NCBI GenBank assembly: GCA_028709785.1
Contig: JAQUTK010000008.1
Coordinates: 1 to 64,000 of the forward strand
DNA from: Bacteroidales bacterium
GTDB taxonomy: Bacteria > Bacteroidota > Bacteroidia > Bacteroidales > JAQUTK01
Length of the DNA: 64,000 nucleotides
Reading direction: 5' to 3'
Shown here: piece after piece, positions 44,686 to 53,183 of the stretch
How the letters are laid out: every line of letters begins with the position of its first letter
Position numbering within the stretch: the stretch's first letter is position 1
Position numbers and translations under genes: made by a program
The notes under the pieces: generated by a model
The model's database searches: none
Seen by the model: only the letters and a program-made list of their open reading frames with translations
Told to the model about the DNA's origin: nothing

Positions 44686-46377
44686 ATGAAGCATAAACTA
44701 CTGATATACCAAGTCTTACCCCGTCTATTCGGAAACAATAAAAACACCAATACCTTTAACGGTACTTTGAAAGAGAACGGCTGCGGCAAGTTTGAGGCAT
44801 TTACCGCAAAGGCGCTTGAAGAGATTAAAGGACTGGGTATTACGCATATATGGTACACAGGAGTATTAGAGCATGCGACCAAAACCGACTATTCCAACAT
44901 AGGTATCCGTCCCGATCATCCTGCCGTAGTCAAAGGCAATGCCGGTTCGCCGTATGCAATCAAAGACTATTATGATGTGGATCCGGATCTGGCTGTTGAC
45001 CCGACGAACAGGATAAATGAGTTTGAGTCACTGGTGGATCGTACACATGCCACCGGACTGAAGGTCATCATCGACTTTGTCCCCAATCATCTGGCTCGCC
45101 GCTATCATTCGGATGCCAAACCGGAAGGGGTACGTGACTTCGGAGAAGACGACGACACAAGCAAGTGTTTCTCTCCGCAAAATAATTTCTATTACATCGG
45201 CAATGAGGTATTTGCCGGACAGTTTAATCTCAACAGTGGTGCACCCGAACCATACACAGAGAGTCCTGCCAAGGCAACCGGAAACGACTGTTTTAATGCC
45301 TACCCCAGTATGAATGATTGGTATGAAACCGTCAAACTCAACTACGGCGTGGACTATATGAATTATCGTGCCGCTCATTTTCAGGAGACACCCGACACCT
45401 GGAAGAAGATGCTGGAAGTGCTCCTTTACTGGGCAGGAAAGAAAGTGGATGGTTTTCGCTGCGATATGGCGGAGATGGTGCCTGTGGCATTTTGGGAATG
45501 GGCTATTACACGGGTGAAAAAGAAATTTCCGAAAGTGATTTTTATCGCGGAAGTTTATAACCCCGCTGAATATCACAACTATCTGTTTAATGGTAAGTTT
45601 GACTATCTGTACGACAAAGAGGGGCTTTACAATACCCTGCGTGCAGTTACTACCAGTCAGACCCCGGCGAGTAACATCTCCAATTGCTGGAAGCAGACCA
45701 GTGGATATCAGGAACGGATGCTCTCTTTTATGGAGAACCACGACGAACAGCGGATTGCCTCCGACTTCTTCGCCGGCAATGCACGACACGGCATACCGGG
45801 CATGATCGTCTGTGCCACGATGAACACCAATCCGGTGATGATCTATTGCGGACAGGAATTAGGGGAACCGGGTATGGATCGGGAAGGATTTAGCGGACTG
45901 GATGGTCGCACAACTATCTTTGACTATTGGAACGTGGAGAGCATCTCGCGCTGGATCAATCAGGGAACCTTTGACGGTTCGCTGCTTTCCGATGACCAGA
46001 AAGAGATACGCGCATTCTACCGCAAACTGCTTACGATCACAAAGAAAGAAGTGTGTCTGAAAGAGGGTTCCTTCTTTGATCTGATGTATGTCAATGATAC
46101 GAACATGTCCATGAACGGCAAACAATACATGTATCTGCGAAAGAAAGAGAATACACTGATACTGGTGGCCACCAATTTCAGCGATGCCTCGCTGAAGCTG
46201 GATATCCGTATTCCACTTCATGCCTTTGAGTTGTACGGCATTCCTATAGCCGGCTTTGTGGATGTCACCGAACTCCTCAGCGGAGAAAAGAGCCAACAGC
46301 TCCTCTCCGCCTCCGTTCCGTTCCGGGTGGAGCTCAATGGATGGTCTGGTAAGATCCTGAAGATGAAACTGAGTTAG
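44686..46377 (+). CDS. cytoplasmic GH13 (alpha-amylase family) enzyme
   Basis: From the ATG at 44686 the product is 563 residues with no signal peptide, so it acts inside the cell. The GH13 regions are present: [19 protein letters not shown] (nucleophile Asp), FIAEVYNP (acid/base Glu) and MENHDEQRI (third Asp). A C-terminal all-beta domain follows ([15 protein letters not shown]). It should act on alpha-glucans or malto-oligosaccharides imported or stored as glycogen. The precise subfamily cannot be given. The gene converges on the SEC-C gene, and the two frames overlap by 4 nt at their 3' ends. Confidence 0.92.
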   Translation: MKHKLLIYQVLPRLFGNNKNTNTFNGTLKENGCGKFEAFTAKALEEIKGLGITHIWYTGVLEHATKTDYSNIGIRPDHPAVVKGNAGSPYAIKDYYDVDPDLAVDPTNRINEFESLVDRTHATGLKVIIDFVPNHLARRYHSDAKPEGVRDFGEDDDTSKCFSPQNNFYYIGNEVFAGQFNLNSGAPEPYTESPAKATGNDCFNAYPSMNDWYETVKLNYGVDYMNYRAAHFQETPDTWKKMLEVLLYWAGKKVDGFRCDMAEMVPVAFWEWAITRVKKKFPKVIFIAEVYNPAEYHNYLFNGKFDYLYDKEGLYNTLRAVTTSQTPASNISNCWKQTSGYQERMLSFMENHDEQRIASDFFAGNARHGIPGMIVCATMNTNPVMIYCGQELGEPGMDREGFSGLDGRTTIFDYWNVESISRWINQGTFDGSLLSDDQKEIRAFYRKLLTITKKEVCLKEGSFFDLMYVNDTNMSMNGKQYMYLRKKENTLILVATNFSDASLKLDIRIPLHAFELYGIPIAGFVDVTELLSGEKSQQLLSASVPFRVELNGWSGKILKMKLS

Positions 46378-46694
46378 TTGCTCCCGCAACAGTGCTTATA
46401 CTTCTTGCCGCTTCCGCAGGGACAAGGTTCATTGCGTCCGATCTTCGGAGTGCTACGAACCGCATTCTTTTCCCATAGATCGTTAACCTCTTCCTGTGAA
46501 ATATTTATTCCTGCCTTCTTCATGTTTGGCCCCATGATCAACTGTGGTGGTTTCTCCTGCAATTTCGGACCTTTGTATTTCTCATGCACTTCGGTTGGCG
46601 AATTTCCTTTGAGTATCCATCGGGGGAAACTATTGATTAATTCCATTAATTCTATCATGACAAACTGAGCCTTTTCTCTGGAAAAACTCTGCAT
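46374..46694 (-). CDS. small SEC-C zinc-binding motif protein
   Basis: The 106-residue product ends with [19 protein letters not shown], the zinc-binding SEC-C motif (three Cys-type ligands and His) that SecA uses to bind SecB and ribosomes. The preceding 80 residues are not similar to SecA and show no other domain. Its stop region overlaps the end of the GH13 gene. An in-frame stop 14 codons upstream limits extension. The function is unknown. Confidence 0.82.
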   Translation of the reverse strand: MQSFSREKAQFVMIELMELINSFPRWILKGNSPTEVHEKYKGPKLQEKPPQLIMGPNMKKAGINISQEEVNDLWEKNAVRSTPKIGRNEPCPCGSGKKYKHCCGSN

Positions 46695-47114
46695 ATCTTC
46701 AAAATGCGACCAAACTAACTCACATTTTATTCACATCATTTCACTCACAGCACTTACATAATAAACCTGCGAGTAAATTTGTTGAGACTCATGATCCATG
46801 ATACCAAAGGTGGTGATAATATCCTAAGATAAAAAGAAGGTTAGTCATTGTTTGTTGACGCGGTATAGATAAAACAATCTTTATGAAAATTAGGTCGGAT
46901 TTCCGACGAGAGGAGTCAGTTCTTTTGACTTCATTTGCAGTACAAAGCAAGTCGATTTGTGTTGTTTATTGCCTCAGAAAAAACATCTGTATGGAACAAA
47001 CAATTCGTCCTAATGAAAGGATCATTTCATTTGTATGAAAGAGAACTTTCGTCTGTATGTTTTTTTTGTGAGTTTATGAATGTTGTTGTGTCACTATAAT
47101 AAAAATAGATCCTT
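46695..47114. other. intergenic region upstream of the DUF4373 gene
   Basis: No gene was seen in these 420 nt. It contains a perfect short hairpin GTCGGA-TT-TCCGAC (46894-46907), a weaker AGTCA/TGACT pair just after it, the TTCGTCCTAATGAAA motif (47004-47018) and related CGTCTGTATG (47051-47060). I found no exact TAnnTTTG element near the next start. Confidence 0.5.
47004..47018 (+). repeat. dispersed intergenic motif, copy 2
   Basis: TTCGTCCTAATGAAA is identical to 5851-5865. TTTGTATGAAA and TTCGTCTGTATG follow within 45 nt. Confidence 0.5.
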
Positions 47115-47912
47115 ATGAAAGACAATTATTATTTTCCCCATGATGCCGAATCAATGAATGATCCCAGAATCATCAAGTTACTCGATCGCTACAAAATGGC
47201 CGGGTATGGTATTTATTTTGCTTTAAACGAACTGTTACGAGTGCAGGAAAACTATCGTTGTCACCTGTCGTTACTTAAAATGTTTGCACGAAAAATCAAT
47301 GTAAAATGTCAGATGATCCTCTCTGTTATCAACGATTTTGAGTTGTTTGTTGTCGAAGATGAGTGGTTTTATTCGGAAGATATGTGTCGGAGAATGAAAA
47401 AATATGATCTTAAGAAATGTAAAATGGAAGAGAAAAGAGCAATTACGGAAGCAGCTAATGAATTGAATATCAAGCTCGAGCTATTGCGAGAGGAAGCAGA
47501 AATCAAGCACAAAGAAAAGGAAATAGAAAAAGAAATGGAATTGGAAAAAGAAAAGGAAAAAAAAGAAATAGTAATAGTAATAGAAAGGAATTTAAAAAGG
47601 AAAGAAGAAAGGGAAGAAGAAAGTCAACAAACTGATTCACCTGAGGTGAATGAAGAAATTGCAAAGACTACGACTGATGATGATGATGATGATGATGATG
47701 ATAATTGTTTTGTAGAATGTTTGAATCTTGCTTTTTCTCCACTGAAACAACCTGGTGAAAAAAAGAAATGGATGACTCCAGTCAAAAATGCTTTGAAGGA
47801 AAATGCTTTGAAGGAAAAAATTCGGCTGAATGTTGCGAAAATAAAACCGGAATCGGGTCAGGAGTTGAAAACCACCCCCACAATCCATACAGGAGAGTCT
47901 CCACCGACCTGA
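47115..47912 (+). CDS. DUF4373-type protein with a charged coiled coil and poly-Asp tract
   Basis: The 265-residue product begins YYFPHDAESMNDPRIIKLL ... MAGYGIYFALNELLR, the N-terminal DUF4373 (Lin1244/Lin1753-like) domain, over about 105 residues. A Lys/Glu-rich helix (about 110-175) follows, then nine Asp in a row (about 191-199) encoded by a GAT microsatellite, and a tail with a NALKE duplication from a 15-bp tandem repeat. The domain is common in Bacteroidetes and Gram-positive mobile DNA, where it is thought to relate to replication proteins; no function is proven. The purine-rich coding strand with an A8 run (47557-47564) looks prone to slippage. Confidence 0.75.
   Translation: MKDNYYFPHDAESMNDPRIIKLLDRYKMAGYGIYFALNELLRVQENYRCHLSLLKMFARKINVKCQMILSVINDFELFVVEDEWFYSEDMCRRMKKYDLKKCKMEEKRAITEAANELNIKLELLREEAEIKHKEKEIEKEMELEKEKEKKEIVIVIERNLKRKEEREEESQQTDSPEVNEEIAKTTTDDDDDDDDDNCFVECLNLAFSPLKQPGEKKKWMTPVKNALKENALKEKIRLNVAKIKPESGQELKTTPTIHTGESPPT
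47675..47702 (+). repeat. GAT/TGA trinucleotide microsatellite
   Basis: About nine uninterrupted copies of TGA/GAT encode nine consecutive Asp residues. Gain or loss of units keeps the reading frame, so the tract would change length without breaking the protein. Confidence 0.9.
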
Positions 47913-48031
47913 TTGTCCGGTGATCATGAATATGGGCCGTTTGCGAAAAAAAGCACAAAGAGTACAAAGTTCAAATTATGAGTTGAATATGGATTTTACC
48001 TGCAAATTATTCGTTTATAGACGAAACTTTG

Positions 48032-48039
48032 TATATTTG
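48032..48039 (+). promoter_or_regulatory. Bacteroidetes -7 promoter element of the DUF4143 ATPase gene, with upstream inverted repeat
   Basis: TATATTTG fits TAnnTTTG perfectly. TTCGT-N6-ACGAA (48010-48025) lies just upstream, in the area a polymerase would cover, and may be an operator. The leader before the ATG at 48056 would be only about 10 nt. Confidence 0.6.
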
Positions 48040-48055
48040 TGAAAAATATTTGGCT

Positions 48056-49321
48056 ATGGACGAAAAAGTTGCGTCATTGAGGAAGTATAATTTATGGGGA
48101 TCTAATACTCTTGACTGGGGGTATAAGCGGAGTGGATATACCGATAAGATAACAGACTATACCGGCAATCGACTTATAAAAGTACTCGTTGGGCAAAGAC
48201 GTTCAGGCAAGAGCTACATATTGAGACAGGTTGCCAAGCAGCTCGTAGACAATGGAGTAAATCCTGAAAACACGTTGCTTATCAACAGGGAGTTTACTGA
48301 CCTCGACTTTCTGAAATCTTATAAAGATCTGGACGAGCTGATAAAATCATATAAAAAAGAACTCAACCCTTCAGGTAAGGTTTTCATTTTTATTGATGAA
48401 ATACAGATAATAGAAGGTTGGGAAAAGGTAATCAATTCCTATTCTCAGGACTTTTCCGAGAGTTATGAATTGTTTATCAGTGGTTCGAACTCAAAAATGC
48501 TGTCCGGGGAGTTGGCAACCTTGCTATCTGGTCGGTATGTCTGTTTTGAAGTGTTTCCGTTCAGTTATACTGAATATTTGGGAATAAAAGAACAGGAAAA
48601 GGGAAGGGTAAGCTATTTGGAATATATGAGCAGCGGAGGGCTTCCTGAATTGTTCATGCTCCAAAAACCTGAACTCAAGCGTAATTATATATCTGCCATC
48701 AAGGATACAGTCTTGTTGCGCGATATTATCCAACGCCATAATGTGCGTGATCCAAAACTACTCGAAGATATCTTTGTCTTCTTGGTGAATAATGCTTCAA
48801 ACCTCATCTCTATTACCAATATTGTTAAATACTTTAAAGGACAAGGGCGCAGAACAAGCTATGATGCTGTCTCCACTTATATAGGGTATATTGAGGATAC
48901 GTTTCTTATTCATCGCTGTGACCGATATGATATCAAAGGGAAAGATACCCTATCCGGCAACACCAAATACTACATCAATGATCTGGCATACAAGAATTTC
49001 CTATATTCGGGCTATGGATATGGATTGGGATATCTTGTAGAGAATCTAGTCTATCTGGAATTACGCCGGAAAGGATTTGATGTTTATGTAGGAACTTTAC
49101 GTACGAAGGAAGTCGATTTTGTCGCCAGGAAAGCAGACCGTATCATCTACCTGCAAAGCACATATATGCTTTCCGACGAAGCTACTGTTGAAAGAGAGTA
49201 TTCCTCACTTGAAGCTATCGACGACAATTTTGAAAAGATTGTCGTTTCACTGGATGAGATTACAATGCCCTTGCGAGGTGGTATCCGGCATATTCAGGCT
49301 TGGGAATTACAAGATTTATAA
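48056..49321 (+). CDS. AAA ATPase with DUF4143 domain
   Basis: The product is 421 residues from ATG 48056; an in-frame start at 48029 is ruled out by the promoter. The AAA_14 part has Walker A VGQRRSGKS and Walker B FIFIDEIQ. The sensor-like FISGSNSKML and RYVCFEVFPFSYTEYL follow. The C-terminal DUF4143 part contains YINDLAYKN, LENLVYLELRRKG-like residues and EVDFVA, the last resembling a PD-(D/E)XK nuclease core. Bacteroidetes genomes carry many such ATPases; their role is not established. The gene has its own promoter. Confidence 0.9.
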   Translation: MDEKVASLRKYNLWGSNTLDWGYKRSGYTDKITDYTGNRLIKVLVGQRRSGKSYILRQVAKQLVDNGVNPENTLLINREFTDLDFLKSYKDLDELIKSYKKELNPSGKVFIFIDEIQIIEGWEKVINSYSQDFSESYELFISGSNSKMLSGELATLLSGRYVCFEVFPFSYTEYLGIKEQEKGRVSYLEYMSSGGLPELFMLQKPELKRNYISAIKDTVLLRDIIQRHNVRDPKLLEDIFVFLVNNASNLISITNIVKYFKGQGRRTSYDAVSTYIGYIEDTFLIHRCDRYDIKGKDTLSGNTKYYINDLAYKNFLYSGYGYGLGYLVENLVYLELRRKGFDVYVGTLRTKEVDFVARKADRIIYLQSTYMLSDEATVEREYSSLEAIDDNFEKIVVSLDEITMPLRGGIRHIQAWELQDL

Positions 49322-49335
49322 CACAAAAAAAGAAA

Positions 49336-49367
49336 AATAGCCGCTAATCAAACGATTAACAGCTATT
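49336..49367. terminator. hairpin between the DUF4143 gene and tRNA-Asp
   Basis: AATAGC (49336-49341) with GCTATT (49362-49367) encloses TAATC/GATTA (49345-49349, 49354-49358). A T-rich tract on the minus strand follows the stem, fitting termination of the tRNA transcript. It may also stop the rightward gene. Confidence 0.7.
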
Positions 49368-49373
49368 ATTTTG

Positions 49374-49447
49374 CGGTGCGGACGGGACTCGAACCCGCGA
49401 CCCCATGCGTGACAGGCATGTATTCTAACCAACTGAACTACCACACC
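49374..49447 (-). tRNA. tRNA-Asp (GTC)
   Basis: The minus strand folds as a tRNA of 74 nt without an encoded CCA. The acceptor arms GGTGTGG and CCGCACC pair with one G-T. The anticodon loop CCTGTCACG puts GTC in place. The T arm is CGCGGGTTCGAGTCCCG. The discriminator base is G, as expected for Asp. Confidence 0.96.
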
Positions 49448-49466
49448 AGCTTTTTCAAAAGCGATG

Positions 49467-49474
49467 CAAAGGTA
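49467..49474 (-). promoter_or_regulatory. Bacteroidetes -7 promoter element of tRNA-Asp
   Basis: TACCTTTG on the minus strand fits TAnnTTTG perfectly and lies about 20 nt from the tRNA 5' end. Confidence 0.6.
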
Positions 49475-49589
49475 GATATATTTTGAAAAGAAGCAAATAT
49501 TTCTGCCACAAATTTTCGTTATCCACAAGCCAACTCTATTTTTTTATCCTTTTACAGGACTATCTTTTCGCAGTAATCGGGATTTTCGT

Positions 49590-49597
49590 TACTTTTG
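49590..49597 (+). promoter_or_regulatory. Bacteroidetes -7 promoter element of the his operon
   Basis: TACTTTTG followed by C fits TAnnTTTG perfectly and starts a leader of about 26 nt before hisH. Confidence 0.65.
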
Positions 49598-49629
49598 CAG
49601 TGTTGAAAGAGTAACACAAATAAATTCGG

Positions 49630-50223
49630 ATGGATATTGTTATTATAAAATACAATGCCGGTAATATCTACTCAGTAGATTACGCGCTGAAAAGGCTCGG
49701 AGTGGAAGCTGTGGTGACAGCAGATCCCGAACTGATACGCAAGGCGGATAAAGTCATTTTTCCCGGTCAGGGAGAAGCGGTAACCACGATGAAATATCTT
49801 CGTGAACGACATCTGGATGAATTAATCTGTGATTTGAAACAACCGGTACTCGGTATCTGTCTGGGGCTGCAGCTCATGTGCCGCTTCTCGGAAGAGGGAA
49901 ACACGACCTGTCTGGGCATTTTTGATACGGAAGTGAAGAAGTTTATGCCCGAACGTCATGAGGACAAAGTGCCGCACATGGGTTGGAACACTATTTATGA
50001 TTGCAGCTCTCCCCTATTCAAAGGCATTGATTCTGTAAATCCGTATGTCTATTTCGTACATAGTTACTACGTTCCGCTCAATCCGTATGCGATAACAAAG
50101 ACGGATTATATTGTGCCATTTACGTCGGCTATTCACAAGGATAACTTCTATGCGACACAATATCACCCGGAAAAAAGCGGCAAGACCGGCGAACTGATTT
50201 TACAAAACTTCTTAGACTTGTAA
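49630..50223 (+). CDS. hisH: imidazole glycerol phosphate synthase, glutaminase subunit
   Basis: The 197-residue product is a class I glutamine amidotransferase with the catalytic Cys in GICLGLQ (C77) and His and Glu in QYHPEKSG (H179, E181). It strips ammonia from glutamine and passes it to HisF to form IGP and AICAR. It leads the tightly packed his operon; hisA follows after 2 nt. Confidence 0.97.
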   Translation: MDIVIIKYNAGNIYSVDYALKRLGVEAVVTADPELIRKADKVIFPGQGEAVTTMKYLRERHLDELICDLKQPVLGICLGLQLMCRFSEEGNTTCLGIFDTEVKKFMPERHEDKVPHMGWNTIYDCSSPLFKGIDSVNPYVYFVHSYYVPLNPYAITKTDYIVPFTSAIHKDNFYATQYHPEKSGKTGELILQNFLDL

Positions 50224-50225
50224 AG

Positions 50226-50945
50226 ATGATAGAGATAATTCCTGCGATCGATATAATTGATGGTAAGTGTGTCCGACTCTCACAGGGGGACTACAACCAG
50301 AAAAAGATCTATAATGAGAACCCGCTGGAGGTTGCGAAGATGTTTGAGGATCATGGTATCCACAGACTCCACCTGGTGGATCTGGATGGTGCCAAAGCGA
50401 GTCATATCGTTAATCACAAAGTATTGGAGCAGATAGCTACCCGAACGGCACTTGCCGTTGATTTCGGTGGCGGTCTGAAGACAGACAGTGATGTGTATAT
50501 CGCCTTCGAATGTGGTGCGCAGATGATTACCGGAGGAAGTATCGCGGTGAAAAATCCGGATGTGTTTACCTCCTGGATCAAAACCTTTGGCCCTGAGAAA
50601 ATCATTCTGGGTGCCGATGTCAAAGATAAGATGATTGCCGTAAACGGCTGGCAGGAAGAGACGAAAGTCGAACTGTTTGACTTTGTCAAAGGATACATGA
50701 ACAAATCGCTCAATAAAGTGATCTGTACAGATATCAGTAAAGACGGCATGTTACAGGGACCTGCTATCGGGCTCTACAAAGAGATGCTTGACCGTTTTCC
50801 GTACCTCTATCTGATTGCCAGTGGCGGTGTGAGTTCACTGGACGACATCATCGCTCTCGAAGAAGCTGACGTACCGGCAGTAATCTTTGGAAAGGCGATC
50901 TATGAAGGTCGTATCTCAATGAAAGACTTAAAACGATTCCTCTAA
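50226..50945 (+). CDS. hisA: phosphoribosylformimino-5-aminoimidazole carboxamide ribotide isomerase
   Basis: The 239-residue (beta/alpha)8 barrel has the first catalytic Asp in [13 protein letters not shown] and the second in [12 protein letters not shown]. The phosphate-binding loops GGGL and SGGV are present. It isomerises ProFAR to PRFAR, the substrate of the HisF-HisH complex encoded on both sides. Confidence 0.97.
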   Translation: MIEIIPAIDIIDGKCVRLSQGDYNQKKIYNENPLEVAKMFEDHGIHRLHLVDLDGAKASHIVNHKVLEQIATRTALAVDFGGGLKTDSDVYIAFECGAQMITGGSIAVKNPDVFTSWIKTFGPEKIILGADVKDKMIAVNGWQEETKVELFDFVKGYMNKSLNKVICTDISKDGMLQGPAIGLYKEMLDRFPYLYLIASGGVSSLDDIIALEEADVPAVIFGKAIYEGRISMKDLKRFL

Positions 50946-50956
50946 ACTTCCATACT

Positions 50957-51715
50957 ATGCTTGCAAAACGAATAATCCCTTGTCTGGATGTAAAAGATGG
51001 TATGACCGTCAAAGGTGTTAACTTTGTCAATTTCCGCGAAGCGGGTGATGCTGTGGAATTAGGTAAAGCCTACAGCGATCAGGGGGCTGATGAACTGGTC
51101 TATCTGGATATTACCGCATCGCACGAAGGTCGTAAGACTTTTGTCGATCTGGTCAGACGGGTAGCCGCTAATATCAGTATCCCGTTTACAGTGGGTGGCG
51201 GAATCAATGAGTTGAAGGATGTGGACAGACTGCTGAATGCCGGTGCTGATAAGGTTTCGATCAATTCGGCTGCACTTCGCAACCCGCATCTGATCGAAGA
51301 GATTTCAACGCATTTCGGGAGTCAGGTATGTGTGGTAGCGATTGACGCCAAACTTGAAGATAACGGTACATGGATGTGTTATCTGAATGGAGGACGGATT
51401 CCAACTGACAGAGATCTGTTTGGCTGGGCCAAAGAAGCACAAGACCGTGGAGCCGGAGAGATTTTGTTTACCAGCATGAGTCACGATGGTGTGAAAGAGG
51501 GATATGCCAATGATGCGTTGGCAAGATTGGCTGACAGTCTGAATATTCCGGTAATCGCATCGGGGGGCGCAGGCAAAATGGAGCATTTCAAAGATACGTT
51601 TGTAGTCGGAAAAGCCGATGCCGCACTGGCAGCAAGTGTGTTTCACTTTGGTGAAATCAAAATTCCGGAACTAAAGCAATATCTCAAAGAACAACATATT
51701 ACAGTACGAATTTAA
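50957..51715 (+). CDS. hisF: imidazole glycerol phosphate synthase, cyclase subunit
   Basis: The 252-residue barrel has [16 protein letters not shown] at the start, VGGGINE, and [12 protein letters not shown] with the second catalytic Asp, ending with the SGGAGK phosphate loop. It uses ammonia from HisH to convert PRFAR to IGP and AICAR. The gap to hisA is 11 nt. Confidence 0.97.
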   Translation: MLAKRIIPCLDVKDGMTVKGVNFVNFREAGDAVELGKAYSDQGADELVYLDITASHEGRKTFVDLVRRVAANISIPFTVGGGINELKDVDRLLNAGADKVSINSAALRNPHLIEEISTHFGSQVCVVAIDAKLEDNGTWMCYLNGGRIPTDRDLFGWAKEAQDRGAGEILFTSMSHDGVKEGYANDALARLADSLNIPVIASGGAGKMEHFKDTFVVGKADAALAASVFHFGEIKIPELKQYLKEQHITVRI

Positions 51716-51729
51716 ATAATCATTACGAT

Positions 51730-52326
51730 ATGAAACTCAATTATGACAAGATGGGCGGATTGATTCCTGCTATTATTCAGGACGACGTAACTAACAAGGT
51801 GTTGATGCTCGGATTCATGAATGAAGAAGCTTACAACAAAACGGTAGAACTGGGTAAGGTGACTTTCTATAGCCGTACCAAAGACAGACTGTGGACAAAA
51901 GGCGAAGAGAGCGGTAACTTTCTGAACGTGGTCTCTATAAAAGAGGATTGTGATCAGGATACGTTATTGATCAAAGTAAATCCGGTCGGACCTGTATGTC
52001 ATTTAGGTACAGACACTTGTTGGGGTGAGAAAAACGACATGGAGGATATCCTCTTCCTGAAATACCTGCAAGACTTTATTGAACGTCGTTATAAGGAAAT
52101 GCCGGAAGGTTCTTATACTACTTCCCTGTTTCAGAAAGGTATCAACCGTATGGCTCAGAAAGTGGGCGAAGAAGCAGTTGAGTCTGTCATTGAAGCAACC
52201 AATGGTACTGAAAAAGGGCTGATATACGAGGCTTCTGACCTTATTTACCACCTTATTGTATTGCTTACTTCCAAAGGTCTTCGTATCGATGATCTGGCTC
52301 GTGAGTTGAAAACCCGCCATAAATAA
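51730..52326 (+). CDS. hisI: bifunctional phosphoribosyl-AMP cyclohydrolase/phosphoribosyl-ATP pyrophosphatase
   Basis: The 198-residue fusion (HisIE) has the cyclohydrolase part first, with zinc and magnesium ligands in VCHLGTDTCWGE. The MazG-like pyrophosphatase follows (about 105-198) with KVGEEAVESVIEA and YEASDLIYHLIVLL. Fusion of both activities is common in bacteria. It performs steps two and three of histidine synthesis, converting PR-ATP through PR-AMP to ProFAR. Confidence 0.96.
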   Translation: MKLNYDKMGGLIPAIIQDDVTNKVLMLGFMNEEAYNKTVELGKVTFYSRTKDRLWTKGEESGNFLNVVSIKEDCDQDTLLIKVNPVGPVCHLGTDTCWGEKNDMEDILFLKYLQDFIERRYKEMPEGSYTTSLFQKGINRMAQKVGEEAVESVIEATNGTEKGLIYEASDLIYHLIVLLTSKGLRIDDLARELKTRHK

Positions 52327-52334
52327 TTGGTAAA

Positions 52335-53078
52335 ATGAGCGAAGAACTACTTATCCGGTATGAGAATGTGGAGATCAGACAGAAGGAGCTGGTCGTCCTG
52401 AAAGATGTGAACCTTCAAGTGAGCAAAGGAGAATTCATCTATCTGATCGGAAAGGTAGGCTCCGGGAAAAGCAGTTTGCTGAAAACATTGTACTATGAAC
52501 TTCTCATCAGCGAAGGTGAAGCAACGATTTATGATTATAACCTTAGAAAGCTGAAAAGAAAAGAGATACCTCTGCTCAGAAGAAAGCTCGGTATCGTTTT
52601 TCAGGACTTTCAGTTGTTGATTGACAGGAACGTTCAGAAAAATCTGGAGTTTGTGCTGAAAGCCACCGGATGGAAGTCAAAAGATGACATGGAAGAGCGT
52701 ATTAATAAGGTGCTGAAAGAGGTCGGGATGTCGAATAAAGGCTACAAAATGCCTCATGAATTGTCGGGTGGCGAACAGCAACGTATTGTGATTGCCCGGG
52801 CATTGCTCAATGCTCCTGATCTGATACTAGCCGATGAACCGACCGGCAACCTGGATGTGGAGACCGGAACACAGATTCTCGAACTTCTGAGACGGATTAA
52901 CGAACTGGGAACAACGATCATTATGACAACTCATAATCTGGATTGGGTCAGCAAGTTTCCCGCAAAGACCTATGTCTGCGAAAATAACCGCTTGACCTGT
53001 CTGGTGCCGGATGTCGAAGTGGAGAAAGTAAACGATCTGAAAAAAGAATTTGATTCTGAAACAGACTCAGCTAGTTAA
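52335..53078 (+). CDS. ftsE: FtsE-like ABC ATPase
   Basis: The 247-residue product has Walker A GKVGSGKSS, signature LSGGEQQR, Walker [13 protein letters not shown] and TTHNLDW. The opening LIRYENVEIRQKELVVLKDV and the overall length fit FtsE, the ATPase that with FtsX controls cell-wall hydrolases at division. It is 8 nt from hisI, so it is cotranscribed with histidine genes. No ftsX is present in the window. A generic MacB-type ATPase is the alternative. Confidence 0.82.
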   Translation: MSEELLIRYENVEIRQKELVVLKDVNLQVSKGEFIYLIGKVGSGKSSLLKTLYYELLISEGEATIYDYNLRKLKRKEIPLLRRKLGIVFQDFQLLIDRNVQKNLEFVLKATGWKSKDDMEERINKVLKEVGMSNKGYKMPHELSGGEQQRIVIARALLNAPDLILADEPTGNLDVETGTQILELLRRINELGTTIIMTTHNLDWVSKFPAKTYVCENNRLTCLVPDVEVEKVNDLKKEFDSETDSAS

Positions 53079-53116
53079 AGAATGACAAGCAAATTGGTAG
53101 AATGCAAATTATATCG

Positions 53117-53124
53117 TATTTTTG
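53117..53124 (+). promoter_or_regulatory. Bacteroidetes -7 promoter element of the lysC-lysA operon
   Basis: TATTTTTG fits TAnnTTTG perfectly and predicts a leader of about 53 nt. No clear lysine riboswitch or attenuator structure was recognised in it. Confidence 0.6.
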
Positions 53125-53183
53125 TACCTGAAAAGAGATTAGCAACAATCAGTTATCAATAGAAATATTAATTGAAATAGAAA

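Noticed and set aside
45028-45789. 253-codon leftward frame
   Set aside because: Antisense to the GH13 catalytic domain, whose active-site motifs are intact.
53079-53183. lysine riboswitch ahead of lysC
   Set aside because: The predicted leader is only about 53 nt, too short for a lysine riboswitch, and no matching helices were seen.
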